DNA of 64,000 nucleotides. Origin: Bacillus sp. E(2018). GTDB lineage: Bacteria > Bacillota > Bacilli > Bacillales > Fictibacillaceae. The stretch is from contig NZ_SCOL01000001.1 of the NCBI RefSeq assembly GCF_005503015.1, positions 1,922,001 to 1,986,000 on the forward strand. The letters are read 5' to 3'. The notes under the pieces were generated by a model. It searched no databases and had not been told where the DNA came from. It saw only the letters and a list, made by a program, of their open reading frames with translations. This document shows, piece after piece, positions 8,413 through 16,728 of the stretch. A program made the position numbers and the translations under genes. Every line of letters starts with the position of its first letter. Position 1 is the stretch's first letter.

Positions 8413-9063
8413 TTACTCCTCTTTTACCTTTAATCCTAACAATGTTGAAAACACGATTGCCTGTTCTCGAGATACTGTGCATCCCTTTAAACTTGTGATG
8501 TCCACATTAATGTTATTGAATTTACAAGTACTAATATCAATCCCGTTTAATGCCGTTTCTGTAAAATCGATTTCCTCGATATTACACGCCTCAAATTTCA
8601 CTTTATTAAGTTTTGTTTCATAAAAGTTAGCATTCTTAAGCGAAGATTGATGGAACAAAACGGGTTTAAGATCTGTTTCTACAAACTCACTCATGTCTAA
8701 CATGCAGTTCTCAAACGTTACATTTCTAAGATTCGCCTTTTCGAAGTCTACACCCATCAGCTTACATTCTTTAAAATGAACGCGATAAAGGATACCTTCT
8801 TTAAAATTTGTGTTGGAAAGATCACAGTTTTCAAATATAATATCGGTCATGTCCACTTTATAAAAACTGGAGTGGATTAGTGTCACATTATTAAATTTCA
8901 CTTTGGATAGAATGAGTTTGTCGATTTCTTCATTCTCTAAAAATGCTCCAGTTATCGAGCAGTCGTGAAGATAAGGATCTTCCTCCAAATACAAATCCCG
9001 AAATCTTGCTTCTTCTAAATCTCCCTGAATTTTAGGCAGATCTACCTTGATTTTCTTTGTCAT
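8413..9063 (-). CDS. Pentapeptide-repeat protein
   Basis: About 216 residues. From residue ~25 on, the chain repeats A(D/N)LxxxxF-type pentapeptides (for example CDLSNTNFKEG, ANLRNVTFENC, SSLKNANFYET, KLNKVKFEAC), which fold into a right-handed quadrilateral beta-helix. I place the start at 9063 (MTKKIKVDLPK) because GGAG lies 8 nt upstream; the longer frame to 9156 has no supported start. The family includes DNA-mimic gyrase protectors (Qnr) as well as many proteins of unknown role; nothing here proves quinolone protection. The gene stands alone. Confidence 0.85.
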   Translation of the reverse strand: MTKKIKVDLPKIQGDLEEARFRDLYLEEDPYLHDCSITGAFLENEEIDKLILSKVKFNNVTLIHSSFYKVDMTDIIFENCDLSNTNFKEGILYRVHFKECKLMGVDFEKANLRNVTFENCMLDMSEFVETDLKPVLFHQSSLKNANFYETKLNKVKFEACNIEEIDFTETALNGIDISTCKFNNINVDITSLKGCTVSREQAIVFSTLLGLKVKEE

Positions 9064-9158
9064 TTTCTTCACTCCATTACGTAATCTCATTAAATCAAGC
9101 TTACAGAAGGAAAAAAATAAATAGTAGTCTTTTCTTTTCATTGATTTTCTGTGCAATG

Positions 9159-9190
9159 AAAAAACCGCTGAACAAAAATAGTCAGCGGTT
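9159..9190 (-). terminator. Terminator of the VOC-family gene
   Basis: Leftward reading gives AACCGCTGA and TCAGCGGTT as a 9-bp stem, followed by a T-run. Confidence 0.85.
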
Positions 9191-9200
9191 CTCTTGTATA

Positions 9201-9695
9201 TTAATAAGCTCCTTGAGAGTAGGTAAGCTCATAACTATGCGTATAAATTTCAAAAATGTTGCCGAACGGATCTTCTACATACACCATCTTGTAAGGCTTT
9301 TCGTTCGGATAATATTCACGAATTGGCATGCGCTGTTTGCCGCCATACTCTTTAATTTTAGCTACAATTCCTTCAATATCCGGATCCTGGATGCAGAAGT
9401 GGAACAACCCTGTCTTCCAGTACTCGAAATTGTTCTCGGGCTTCTCATTATGAGGAAACTCGAACAACTCAACTCCGATCTTGTCACCTGTAGCTAGATG
9501 AGCAATTCGGAAAGTTTCCCAGTCATCACCGAATACATCACGGCACATTTGCCCGATCGGTGAATCGTCATTTTCTACATCAGAAGGCTCCATGATAACA
9601 TACCACCCGAATACCTCTGTATAAAATTTTATAGCCTCTTCTAAATTTGGCACGGATAAACCAATATGAGAGAATGTTCTTGGATAGATTGGCAT
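9201..9695 (-). CDS. VOC-family (glyoxalase/dioxygenase-like) protein
   Basis: 164 residues from ATG 9695, which has AGGAGG 9 nt upstream. The chain shows the VOC beta-alpha-beta-beta-beta modules: FSHIGLSVPNLEEAIKFYTEVFGW at the N-terminus and MVYVEDPFGNIFEIYTHSYE at the C-terminus. His-9 and the C-terminal Glu of the EIY motif are in the usual metal-ligand positions. It is divergent from an HxlR regulator; such pairs often detoxify quinones, catechols or aldehydes (family knowledge), and a similar job is inferred here. The gene has its own terminator. Confidence 0.88.
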   Translation of the reverse strand: MPIYPRTFSHIGLSVPNLEEAIKFYTEVFGWYVIMEPSDVENDDSPIGQMCRDVFGDDWETFRIAHLATGDKIGVELFEFPHNEKPENNFEYWKTGLFHFCIQDPDIEGIVAKIKEYGGKQRMPIREYYPNEKPYKMVYVEDPFGNIFEIYTHSYELTYSQGAY

Positions 9696-9767
9696 AATCG
9701 TATTCCTCCTTTGATTGTTGTTTACAGGAATCATTATACCCAGACACACTTCTCGTATGTAAGAACG

Positions 9768-9779
9768 CACTTTAAAGTG
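9768..9779. promoter_or_regulatory. Candidate HxlR operator in the divergent promoter region
   Basis: A perfect 12-bp palindrome CACTTTAAAGTG, directly followed by ACATAC (9780-9785), whose complement GTATGT is at 9755-9760. The site lies between the divergent VOC and HxlR genes, where an autoregulatory operator would be expected. Assignment is by position and symmetry only. Confidence 0.4.
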
Positions 9780-9812
9780 ACATACTATCCTTGAGGTAAG
9801 AAAGGACGGTTA

Positions 9813-10154
9813 ATGCGCATGAAGATATCAACACATGATGATGGTAAATTAAAATGCTCGATTGAATATACATTGCAAAAGATCGGTGGTAAATGGAAAA
9901 CAGTTATTTTGTGGCACCTAGGTATGGATGGCACATTGCGGTACAACGAATTAAGAAATCTGTTGCCAGGTGTGACACATAAAGTCCTTTCTCAGCAATT
10001 AAAGGAGCTCGAGGAAGACGGATTTATTAATCGTAAATCATACAACACCGTTCCACCAAGAGTTGAGTATACATTGACTGCATTTGGCGCAACGCTACTG
10101 CCCATCTTAAAGCAAATGCATGATTGGGGAACGGAGCACGGAGATCTAGCATAA
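9813..10154 (+). CDS. HxlR-family winged-helix transcriptional regulator
   Basis: 113 residues with the HxlR core IGGKWKTVILWHL...LRYNELRNLLPGVTHKVLSQQLKELEEDGFINRKSY...VEYTLTAFG. Cys-15 in KCSIEYTL occupies the position of the conserved N-terminal redox cysteine that lets relatives such as YodB and HypR sense quinones, diamide or hypochlorite. It is divergent from a VOC-family gene and probably represses that gene and itself. Start ATG 9813 has AAAGGA 6 nt upstream; an ATG two codons later is also possible. Confidence 0.88.
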   Translation: MRMKISTHDDGKLKCSIEYTLQKIGGKWKTVILWHLGMDGTLRYNELRNLLPGVTHKVLSQQLKELEEDGFINRKSYNTVPPRVEYTLTAFGATLLPILKQMHDWGTEHGDLA

Positions 10155-10156
10155 TA

Positions 10157-10197
10157 AAAGGAGGCTAAGTGCTCGTAAGAATAAGCCTGCCTCCTTT
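10157..10197. terminator. Bidirectional terminator between convergent genes
   Basis: AAAGGAGGC (10157-10165) pairs with GCCTCCTTT (10189-10197), leaving a 23-nt loop. It lies between the convergent HxlR and DUF2785 genes and has A/T-rich flanks on both sides. Confidence 0.65.
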
Positions 10198-10204
10198 AAA
10201 TTCT

Positions 10205-11053
10205 TTACATTTTCGATAAGCTCTTTCGAATTGTTTCTTGTAGTGAATCACATAACGGGTCATCACTAACACCAAAGTAGAGACTTTTTAATAAGGAGCT
10301 ACAGTTAGCCATTACATACCAGTACTTTTCAGATGACAACTCTTCTTTTTGAGATTTCAAAAGACCGGGAATGCCTTCTACAAATAGCTTTAATTCTTCT
10401 AATCCTACCTCTTTTTTTATCATAGCAAGAACAGCTATAACAACGCGATCATCTTCGCCATGCAAAAAACCAGTCGGAGTCGTACAATATTTTTTCAAAA
10501 GAACTTCAATGATAGGAAAGTATTCAACTTCTGCAATTTTTTCACTCTTAATCAGTTCTTCGCACGTGTCCGCCACATGAGCGATACTGTGTGCCCAACC
10601 TTTTACGGGTACATACCCTCTAACATCTCGTTCCAACTCTATGTACTTCTTGATTTCATTTTTCACTTCAGTGAGGGTGTCTTTTGGAAGAAAGTCCATA
10701 TCATTATCTTTACTGATAATCACAGCGATCACTATCGTTGTGAAAGCTCGCGTAAAAACAGAATCTGTCCCACTTTCGCCTATTCCTTTAAATAAAAGGT
10801 GCTTCACACTATAATCAAGAAGTTTTCTTATAGTCTGAGCTTCGAGCTGATCGTGGATAATTGACATATAAAACAATCGGTAAACCATCTCTCGCAGATC
10901 ACTATTCGGTGACCCAATATGGAGGATCATCGCATCCAAAACAACTTCCTGATCTACATCTTCCCATGTCTTTTCTTTGTTATTTATGGAAGTTAATAGT
11001 GCTATCAATTCGGTTCCTTCCACTTTTGTGTTGCTCTGGAACAATGTCGCCAT
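10205..11053 (-). CDS. DUF2785 domain protein
   Basis: 282 residues, mostly helical, soluble, without a signal peptide. The block VPVKGWAHSIAHVADTCEELIKS and the later HGEDDRVVIAVLAMI match the DUF2785 family, whose conserved His and Asp residues hint at a metal site. Members are frequent single-copy Firmicute genes of unknown function. The gene stands alone, with GGGGGA upstream of the ATG. Confidence 0.8.
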   Translation of the reverse strand: MATLFQSNTKVEGTELIALLTSINNKEKTWEDVDQEVVLDAMILHIGSPNSDLREMVYRLFYMSIIHDQLEAQTIRKLLDYSVKHLLFKGIGESGTDSVFTRAFTTIVIAVIISKDNDMDFLPKDTLTEVKNEIKKYIELERDVRGYVPVKGWAHSIAHVADTCEELIKSEKIAEVEYFPIIEVLLKKYCTTPTGFLHGEDDRVVIAVLAMIKKEVGLEELKLFVEGIPGLLKSQKEELSSEKYWYVMANCSSLLKSLYFGVSDDPLCDSLQETIRKSLSKM

Positions 11054-11230
11054 TATCTTTATCCCCCATTTTCTAAACTATCTTTTTTTCATTATACAAA
11101 AAGAAGGAATAATTAAGGTGTTTTTTTGGAAAAATTTGTTTAACTCGTTACAATTCTGTGGAAAGGCTGTTAGTTGTTATTGGAATTTTGGATACAATGA
11201 TACAATAAAGAAAATGAATTGAAAGAGTGA

Positions 11231-11758
11231 ATGCAATTGAAAAAATATATGTTTGTTGCGATATCTATATTGTTTTTAGCAGGCTGTAATTTTAATAAAC
11301 AAGAGACTACGAACAATATCTTTTTAATTCCCGAAGGTTTTGAGGGCTCTATCTTTACGTTCTATAACATGCCTGACGAACCCGCGTTAAAAAAAGAGGA
11401 TGATTATACGGTTATTCCTGTTAAAGAAAAGACTTTAGATGTGTTAAAGGATACGGAGATCAGTCAGTATGGTGTTTCATTCACCTCAACCAAGGACATG
11501 ATCTATGGGGTTGTGAATGATAAATATTATTATGTTGATAAAAACGGAAAACGAAAAGAAATAAACGACCAGTGTATCAGTCTTGGATCGAACGGTGGAT
11601 TTACAGGCAGAAACGGTGAAGATATTAAGTATTCCGTTATTCAAGTAACTACTTCTAGTTGTGGCCCATCTTTTAAAGAAAACGGAAGAAATGATTTTAA
11701 TGCGCAAGTGAACCATGTAGGAAAATATTATTTTCAAAAGCTGGCTATAAAGAAATAA
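11231..11758 (+). CDS. Putative lipoprotein, unknown function
   Basis: 175 residues. A lipoprotein signal peptide ends in LFLAGC; the lipobox cysteine would be lipidated and anchor the protein at the outer face of the membrane. The mature part has no family I recognise; it contains two cysteines near the C-terminus (QCIS, SSCG) that could form a disulfide. A TTG at 11237 is an equally good start, since AAAGAG lies 9 nt before it but only 3 nt before the ATG at 11231. A terminator follows. Confidence 0.7.
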   Translation: MQLKKYMFVAISILFLAGCNFNKQETTNNIFLIPEGFEGSIFTFYNMPDEPALKKEDDYTVIPVKEKTLDVLKDTEISQYGVSFTSTKDMIYGVVNDKYYYVDKNGKRKEINDQCISLGSNGGFTGRNGEDIKYSVIQVTTSSCGPSFKENGRNDFNAQVNHVGKYYFQKLAIKK

Positions 11759-11763
11759 ATTGC

Positions 11764-11801
11764 GGTGCTGGGGGAATTCATAACCTCCTGCACCCTTTTT
11801 T
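11764..11801 (+). terminator. Terminator of the lipoprotein gene
   Basis: GGTGC-TGGGGG pairs imperfectly with CCTCCT-GCACC and is followed by seven T. Confidence 0.8.
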
Positions 11802-11917
11802 TATCTACCATTTTTCACCTCAAGACATGTTATTAACAGTATGAAATAATTTCAGAACGCGCATGAATGATACCGTTTTCAAACTAGCTTGTGCCGTTAT
11901 ATTAAAAATTTATATGT

Positions 11918-11946
11918 TGACAAGCCCAAGATATAGCCTTTATAGT
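11918..11946 (+). promoter_or_regulatory. SigA promoter of the T-box transcript
   Basis: TTGACA (11918-11923) and TATAGT (11941-11946) with an exact 17-bp spacer, just upstream of the T-box leader. Confidence 0.8.
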
Positions 11947-11954
11947 AATCCATA

Positions 11955-12242
11955 TTATTCTGAATAATCATTTTTGATAAACGCAACGAACGGGAGTAGT
12001 AAAAGTCATTTTGTAGTCTAGAGAGCTGCGGGTTGGTGGAACGCAGTCTATGAAAACTTTGAACTCGCCCTGGAGCAGCAAGACAAAAAGAACGCGTTCT
12101 CTATGTTTTGACGACTAACCTTCGTTAACAGGTTCTACAAGCAGGATTCTATGACGAATCAACAAGAGTGGTACCGCGGTCAGCCAAAGGCTTATCGTCT
12201 CTTTTCTCACAACTGAGATAAGAGATGGTAAGCCTTTTTTTG
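11955..12242 (+). promoter_or_regulatory. T-box riboswitch, leucine (CUC) specifier
   Basis: All main T-box parts are present. Stem I contains AGTA on its 5' arm, GGGTTGGTGGAACGCAG in its upper part, and GAACTC on its 3' arm, so the specifier codon after GAA reads CUC (Leu). The 14-nt T-box core AGAGTGGTACCGCGG is at 12165-12179; its UGGU bulge would pair with an ACCA tRNA end, matching the A73 discriminator of tRNA-Leu. The terminator (AGGCTTA...TAAGCCT plus T-run) spans 12188-12242. Uncharged tRNA-Leu should favour the antiterminator and switch on the downstream permease. Confidence 0.93.
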
Positions 12243-12289
12243 TTATTTGTTTTATAGGTTCTAACATCACTTTAAGAGAGGTTATAAAG

Positions 12290-13657
12290 ATGAAAAAAAC
12301 TACAGAGAACTTACAACGAACGATGACTTCTCGTCATATTATGATGATGGCTCTTGGAGGCAGTATCGGAGCTGGACTTTTTAAGGGCAGCAGTGCCGCT
12401 ATAGATTCAGCAGGTCCCTCGGTTGTTCTAGCCTATTTGATCGGTGGAATCATCTTATTGTTTGTGATGCAAGGTTTAGCAGAGATGGCCGTTCAAAACA
12501 GTGGTGCCCGAACGTTCCGCGACCTTGTCCAATCGGTTTTAGGAATGTTCCCCGCTTATTTTCTTGATTGGATCTATTGGAAGATGTGGGTGCTAAACAT
12601 TGCTGCCGAAGCTGTAGTAGCAGCGATTTTTCTTCAATATTGGTTCCCGGATACGCCAATTTGGATGCTAGCCTTTTTGGTTTCAATCGCCGTTACGATT
12701 GTAAATCTGTTATCGGTTAAAATATTTGCTGAGACGGAATATTGGTTAGCGCTTATAAAGATCAGTGTGATTGTTATCTTTATTCTTTCAGGTCTTTTGC
12801 TGTTATTCGTATCGTTTGGTGACCATGTTGCACCAAGTTTCACGAACTTAACTCATCATGGTGGATTTTTCCCGAACGGTTCAGCCGGTCTTATGACAGC
12901 TATGTTAGTCGTTATCTATTCGTATGGTGGGACGGAGATTATCGGTGTAACCTTAGCTGAAACGAAGAATCCAGAAAAAGTAGTTCCAAAAGCTGTTCGC
13001 AGTACATTAACTCGTATCATAGCCTTTTACTTGTTTCCGTTCTTTATCATTGTTGGATTAATTCCTTGGGACCAAGTAAACGGCGTGAACGAAAGTCCTT
13101 TTGTCATGGTGTTTCAGATGATTGGAATTCCTGGTGCAGATCATGTGATGAACGGAGTGATTTTACTTGCTATCATCTCATCCATGAACTCAGGATTATA
13201 TGGTTCATCCCGAGTGTTATATACACAAGCCGTTGACGGTCGTGTCCCTCAAATTTTCGCTCGGCTTTCATCTAAAAAGGTTCCTTTTATCGCAATTCTG
13301 ATGTGTACAGCTTCCCTGTATGCAGGTGTACTAATTTCTATTTTTGCAGGCGACAAAACCTTTAACTATCTTATGGGATCACTTGGCTACACCGTATTGT
13401 TCATATGGTTGATCATCGCCTTTGCTCATTTAAAATCAAGAAAACAGAATAATGAGCTTTCCGGGTATTATGTAAGGTGGTTTCCTTATACAACTTGGGT
13501 TGCGATTCTGTCTTTACTTGCTATATTAATCGGCATTGTACTCACCACGTCAATTATAATCACTAGTGTAACCCTAGGCATTTATTTATTGATAAGTGCA
13601 ACGTATGTGTTTAGAAGAAAATCACTCAACACGAGTCAAGAAAAGATGGCAAGTTAA
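12290..13657 (+). CDS. yvbW: APC-family amino acid permease, probable leucine transporter (YvbW-like)
   Basis: 455 residues, twelve predicted membrane helices of the amino acid-polyamine-organocation superfamily. The first helix holds the substrate-binding GGSIGAGLFKGS motif, and AEAVVAAIFLQYW and YSYGGTEIIGVTLAETKNPEKVVPKA are typical of the AAT (lysP/rocE/gabP-like) subfamily. A leucine T-box lies directly upstream, as I recall for B. subtilis yvbW, so uptake of leucine or a branched-chain amino acid is the best inference. The gene is followed by a bidirectional terminator. Confidence 0.85.
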   Translation: MKKTTENLQRTMTSRHIMMMALGGSIGAGLFKGSSAAIDSAGPSVVLAYLIGGIILLFVMQGLAEMAVQNSGARTFRDLVQSVLGMFPAYFLDWIYWKMWVLNIAAEAVVAAIFLQYWFPDTPIWMLAFLVSIAVTIVNLLSVKIFAETEYWLALIKISVIVIFILSGLLLLFVSFGDHVAPSFTNLTHHGGFFPNGSAGLMTAMLVVIYSYGGTEIIGVTLAETKNPEKVVPKAVRSTLTRIIAFYLFPFFIIVGLIPWDQVNGVNESPFVMVFQMIGIPGADHVMNGVILLAIISSMNSGLYGSSRVLYTQAVDGRVPQIFARLSSKKVPFIAILMCTASLYAGVLISIFAGDKTFNYLMGSLGYTVLFIWLIIAFAHLKSRKQNNELSGYYVRWFPYTTWVAILSLLAILIGIVLTTSIIITSVTLGIYLLISATYVFRRKSLNTSQEKMAS

Positions 13658-13662
13658 CAAAA

Positions 13663-13690
13663 GAAAACGCTCTTAACCGAGCGTTTTCTC
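13663..13690. terminator. Bidirectional terminator between permease and metallophore operon
   Basis: GAAAACGCTC (13663-13672) pairs perfectly with GAGCGTTTTC (13679-13688), leaving a 6-nt loop. The A- and T-rich arms can serve both convergent transcripts. Confidence 0.85.
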
Positions 13691-13691
13691 C

Positions 13692-14588
13692 TTAACTTTT
13701 AGCGTTTGTATTCATCGCGACTTTATTTAATCTTAGTTTATCAACCTTTGCTTCCAATGATCGTCTACGAGATAAGAAGATGCATGATGCAATAATTAAC
13801 ATACCTCCTAGAATTGTTTGACCATCTGGAATTTCAGACCAGAATAAAAAGCCCCAAAAGGCATTAAAGACGATTCCAATGTAACGGGTAACCTCTACAA
13901 CGATAACATTTTCATGCGTGAATGCACTTGTTAAGAATAACTGTCCTACTAAAGACACAACTCCGATACAGATCAGATAAAACAGGTCTAATGGTGAAGG
14001 TATCACAAATTGGTTCCACATTAAAGGTATACTAACCAACGTTGCTGTAGCGAGAAAATAAAATACGATCTCATAAGCATGATGTCTGCTGCTTAAATAA
14101 CGAATAGAAGTGGCTGCACAAGCTGCGAAAAAAGCACTTCCTACACCAATTAGCGCATACATAGAATAAGACGAGAACTCCTGTGGTTTTACAAGCAAAA
14201 ACGCCCCTGCTAACACGACAGGAAGAATATAAAGAAGCGTTTTCGTTAGCTTTTCTTTTAAAAACAAACCTGCTAATACTACGGCAAAAATGGGAGACAG
14301 ATGAGCCAGAATACTCGCATCTGCTAACGGAATTTTAGCGATTGTATAAAAATAGGCTAATAGATACAACGCTCCAAAGACTCCTCGAACCATAAGCATT
14401 GGTACACCCGTTTTTGAAAAGGCTACCTTTTTCTTTTTCATAATAATAAAGATGATGATTGTGCCTATCAAACTTCTAAAGAATACACTTTCTGAATAAG
14501 GGATATTTAGACTTACTGCCTTAACGAGAGCGTTCATAATACTGAAAATAAAGGAAGACAAAATGGCGAGCCAAACACCGTTTTTCAT
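13692..14588 (-). CDS. EamA/DMT-family transporter, predicted metallophore exporter (CntI-like)
   Basis: 298 residues, ten predicted membrane helices formed by two EamA repeats. The start overlaps the stop of cntM by 4 bp (ATGA), so it is the third gene of a tightly coupled operon. In Pseudomonas aeruginosa an EamA protein (CntI) exports pseudopaline across the inner membrane; the same position here argues that this protein exports the product of CntL and CntM. EamA sequence alone does not define the substrate, so the role rests on operon context. Confidence 0.82.
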   Translation of the reverse strand: MKNGVWLAILSSFIFSIMNALVKAVSLNIPYSESVFFRSLIGTIIIFIIMKKKKVAFSKTGVPMLMVRGVFGALYLLAYFYTIAKIPLADASILAHLSPIFAVVLAGLFLKEKLTKTLLYILPVVLAGAFLLVKPQEFSSYSMYALIGVGSAFFAACAATSIRYLSSRHHAYEIVFYFLATATLVSIPLMWNQFVIPSPLDLFYLICIGVVSLVGQLFLTSAFTHENVIVVEVTRYIGIVFNAFWGFLFWSEIPDGQTILGGMLIIASCIFLSRRRSLEAKVDKLRLNKVAMNTNAKS

Positions 14589-15916
14589 TGTAATCGCCTC
14601 TTTCTTTCCTTCATGATGTTTGTTACTTCTTGCAAGGAAGATTCTCTTCTTGCTCCTATTAATGACTCTTTTATTCCTAACAGAGATTCAATCTGCTTAC
14701 ACTCTGATTCGAAATTTTTGATGAGTCTTTTCATCTCAGGCATTGGAATTTTTAAATTCTCTGCAAGTCCATAGATTACGATCAATTTTTGATAATCTTC
14801 AAACGGTATCCTCGGGATAGACCACACTTCCATATCTTCTTCTACCGCTTTTTTAAAGGGAACTGCAGAGAATTCAAAATATCTTCCTTCATGATCAGGA
14901 TTTGAAAATGGGTCGATGAGAATAGAAGCATAGCGTATATAGAGCAGATACTCCTGTTTGACCTCCTCATATTCTGAAAAATTATCAATGTCCTCTCTTT
15001 GGATGCATTCTGTTGGTACTGGATAATTATCGTCATTTAAAAACTGCAATAAATTGATCGATTTTGCTCCCAATGCATTCATTAATGTAGAAATCTCTTT
15101 CCAGAGCCTCACCATTGTTTTTATTCTTTGTGGTGTGATAGGACCTTCTGGAAACAACTTATACATATATTTCTTACCACTAGTATGAAGGTCGAATATT
15201 TCATTTAATGTAAATTTATTTAAGAAAAATGCAGGATGCACATATGTTGTTATATTTCTGCATTCTGCATCGAGAGGGTGATCGACGATCTCCCCTTCAA
15301 TATTCATTGATTTTAAAAATTCTTGCAGTGTATTTACCATACGGCTTTTACTATTTGATGAACCTAGATAAATACGTTTTTTATATGCTTTCGTGTGAGC
15401 TTTTATAGCAGAACCAAGTGATTTAGTTGCAGCAAAATAGGTTGACATGCTAATTACTTCAACTTTTTCTTGTAACAGCAGATTTTTCACAAGATCGTTT
15501 GAGCCAATATTTGGAGCTAGAAGAACTATGGTTCTTACGCGCTTTAATCCTGCAGTCTGAAGTAACTCTATTACGTTTGCATAGCTCGTACAGGGGGTTG
15601 CAAGAATAACCGTATCCCATTCATCGGATAGTTGAGATACGTCATCAAAAAAACATTCTACCTTTGTTGTCAATTCTTCCTCTTTACCCTGAATAGTAAG
15701 ATTGACTTCAAAATGATTTTGATTCAGTTCTCTTTTAATCCGTTCTGCACGAGCACCTGGCCGATTATACAATCCTATTCTTTCACTAAAACCAGCAGTG
15801 CAAAGCTGGACAGCTGTTTGAATAGCAGCTGGTCCAACGCCAGCTATTAGGGTATTCCCAAGATCTTTTAAACTTTTCGTACTCACGATTCCCTCACTTC
15901 CTTTACTTACATTCAT
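14585..15916 (-). CDS. cntM: Opine metallophore dehydrogenase CntM
   Basis: 443 residues. It would carry out the last step of opine metallophore synthesis, the NAD(P)H-dependent reductive condensation of the aminobutyrylated amino acid made by CntL with an alpha-keto acid. The Rossmann motif AGVGPAAIQTA is at about residues 25-35; family blocks EVIS-STY, YVHPAFFLNKF, YKLFPEGPIT, SINLLQF and SAVPFK match S. aureus CntM as I recall it. By memory alignment, Arg-52 falls at the Arg-33 position (NADPH preference) and Ala-163 at the Asp-150 position (Asp selects pyruvate; Ala also accepts alpha-ketoglutarate). Overlaps cntL and the exporter gene by 4 bp each. Confidence 0.9.
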   Translation of the reverse strand: MNVSKGSEGIVSTKSLKDLGNTLIAGVGPAAIQTAVQLCTAGFSERIGLYNRPGARAERIKRELNQNHFEVNLTIQGKEEELTTKVECFFDDVSQLSDEWDTVILATPCTSYANVIELLQTAGLKRVRTIVLLAPNIGSNDLVKNLLLQEKVEVISMSTYFAATKSLGSAIKAHTKAYKKRIYLGSSNSKSRMVNTLQEFLKSMNIEGEIVDHPLDAECRNITTYVHPAFFLNKFTLNEIFDLHTSGKKYMYKLFPEGPITPQRIKTMVRLWKEISTLMNALGAKSINLLQFLNDDNYPVPTECIQREDIDNFSEYEEVKQEYLLYIRYASILIDPFSNPDHEGRYFEFSAVPFKKAVEEDMEVWSIPRIPFEDYQKLIVIYGLAENLKIPMPEMKRLIKNFESECKQIESLLGIKESLIGARRESSLQEVTNIMKERKRRLQ

Positions 15917-16704
15917 GCATCTACCTTCTCTAAGACCATCGTGTCATAGATACCGTCTGTTCGTTTAACGCTCTGCAGTTCCCAGTCTTTCGTTACCTTC
16001 ATTTCTAACGGATAGTTAAAAATTGATTTTAAACCATTTCCGTATCTGAGAATCACCTTTGTATGAGGCTGTAATATATCTTTTAGTTCATTCAGTACTT
16101 CCTGTTTATTTCTGACTAGAGAAGCGATTAATACATGAGTAGTTTTTTTGGCAAAGTGTACGTCATTGCGGACCGAGTTAGAAAATCTCACCTTTCCTTG
16201 CAAACCTGTAATCTCTGAAACTTTTCTCCCCATCTCCACCGCTTCATCATCAATGTCTATACAATAAACTTCGGTATTCTTCTCACTCGCGATCGTGAGA
16301 GCAGAAATAGGAAACGCTCCAGAACCTATAAATAATACCTTAGATTTATCATTGATATGTAATTCATCCAATTCATGTTTCACAGTTTGAGAGAGTGTAG
16401 TTATGTATTCACTTGCATTCAATTGATGGTTACATGTACGCACACTTTGGTATTTTTCCATGTCACAGAGCGCTTGTACAGAAGCTTCCCGGAGCTTTTC
16501 AGACAGTGACATAATATCCTTGTCTTCTCCCCATTCCTGCCATCGGTGCAGGTTAGTAGGGTCTGTCATAAAATGATGAAGACTATCCAATTTTACTTTT
16601 AATAACTCGTAACACTCATCACATTCTTTGGCAAACTTTGAAAGTTCATTGATCTCATACTCGGTGACTTTCAAAGATAGTAGTAGTTGAAATCTCTCTT
16701 TCAC
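15913..16704 (-). CDS. cntL: Nicotianamine synthase-like enzyme CntL
   Basis: About 263 residues. CntL transfers an aminobutyrate unit from S-adenosylmethionine to histidine. The SAM-binding glycine loop is visible as VLFIGSGAFPISALTIA, followed by the acidic VYCIDIDDEAVEMG strand and the conserved ASLVRNKQEVL and LRYGNGLKSIFNYP blocks of the nicotianamine synthase family. I choose GTG 16704, because GGAGG lies 5 nt upstream; an in-frame ATG at 16716 overlaps that site. No histidine racemase (CntK) lies in this operon, so L-His is the expected substrate. First gene of the Zur-boxed operon. Confidence 0.9.
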   Translation of the reverse strand: MKERFQLLLSLKVTEYEINELSKFAKECDECYELLKVKLDSLHHFMTDPTNLHRWQEWGEDKDIMSLSEKLREASVQALCDMEKYQSVRTCNHQLNASEYITTLSQTVKHELDELHINDKSKVLFIGSGAFPISALTIASEKNTEVYCIDIDDEAVEMGRKVSEITGLQGKVRFSNSVRNDVHFAKKTTHVLIASLVRNKQEVLNELKDILQPHTKVILRYGNGLKSIFNYPLEMKVTKDWELQSVKRTDGIYDTMVLEKVDA

Positions 16705-16728
16705 TCGTACCTCCATACACGTTTTTGT

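Noticed and set aside
8285..8482. Minus-strand frame of 65 codons downstream of the pentapeptide-repeat gene
   Set aside because: It overlaps the end of the pentapeptide gene in another frame; the non-overlapping 32 codons (from an ATG near 8382) have no convincing ribosome binding site and no recognisable family.
13692..16716. Histidine racemase (CntK) and CntA-F importer in the metallophore locus
   Set aside because: I looked at the flanking genes on both sides: an amino acid permease and a sortase; neither fits, and no other candidate is in the window.
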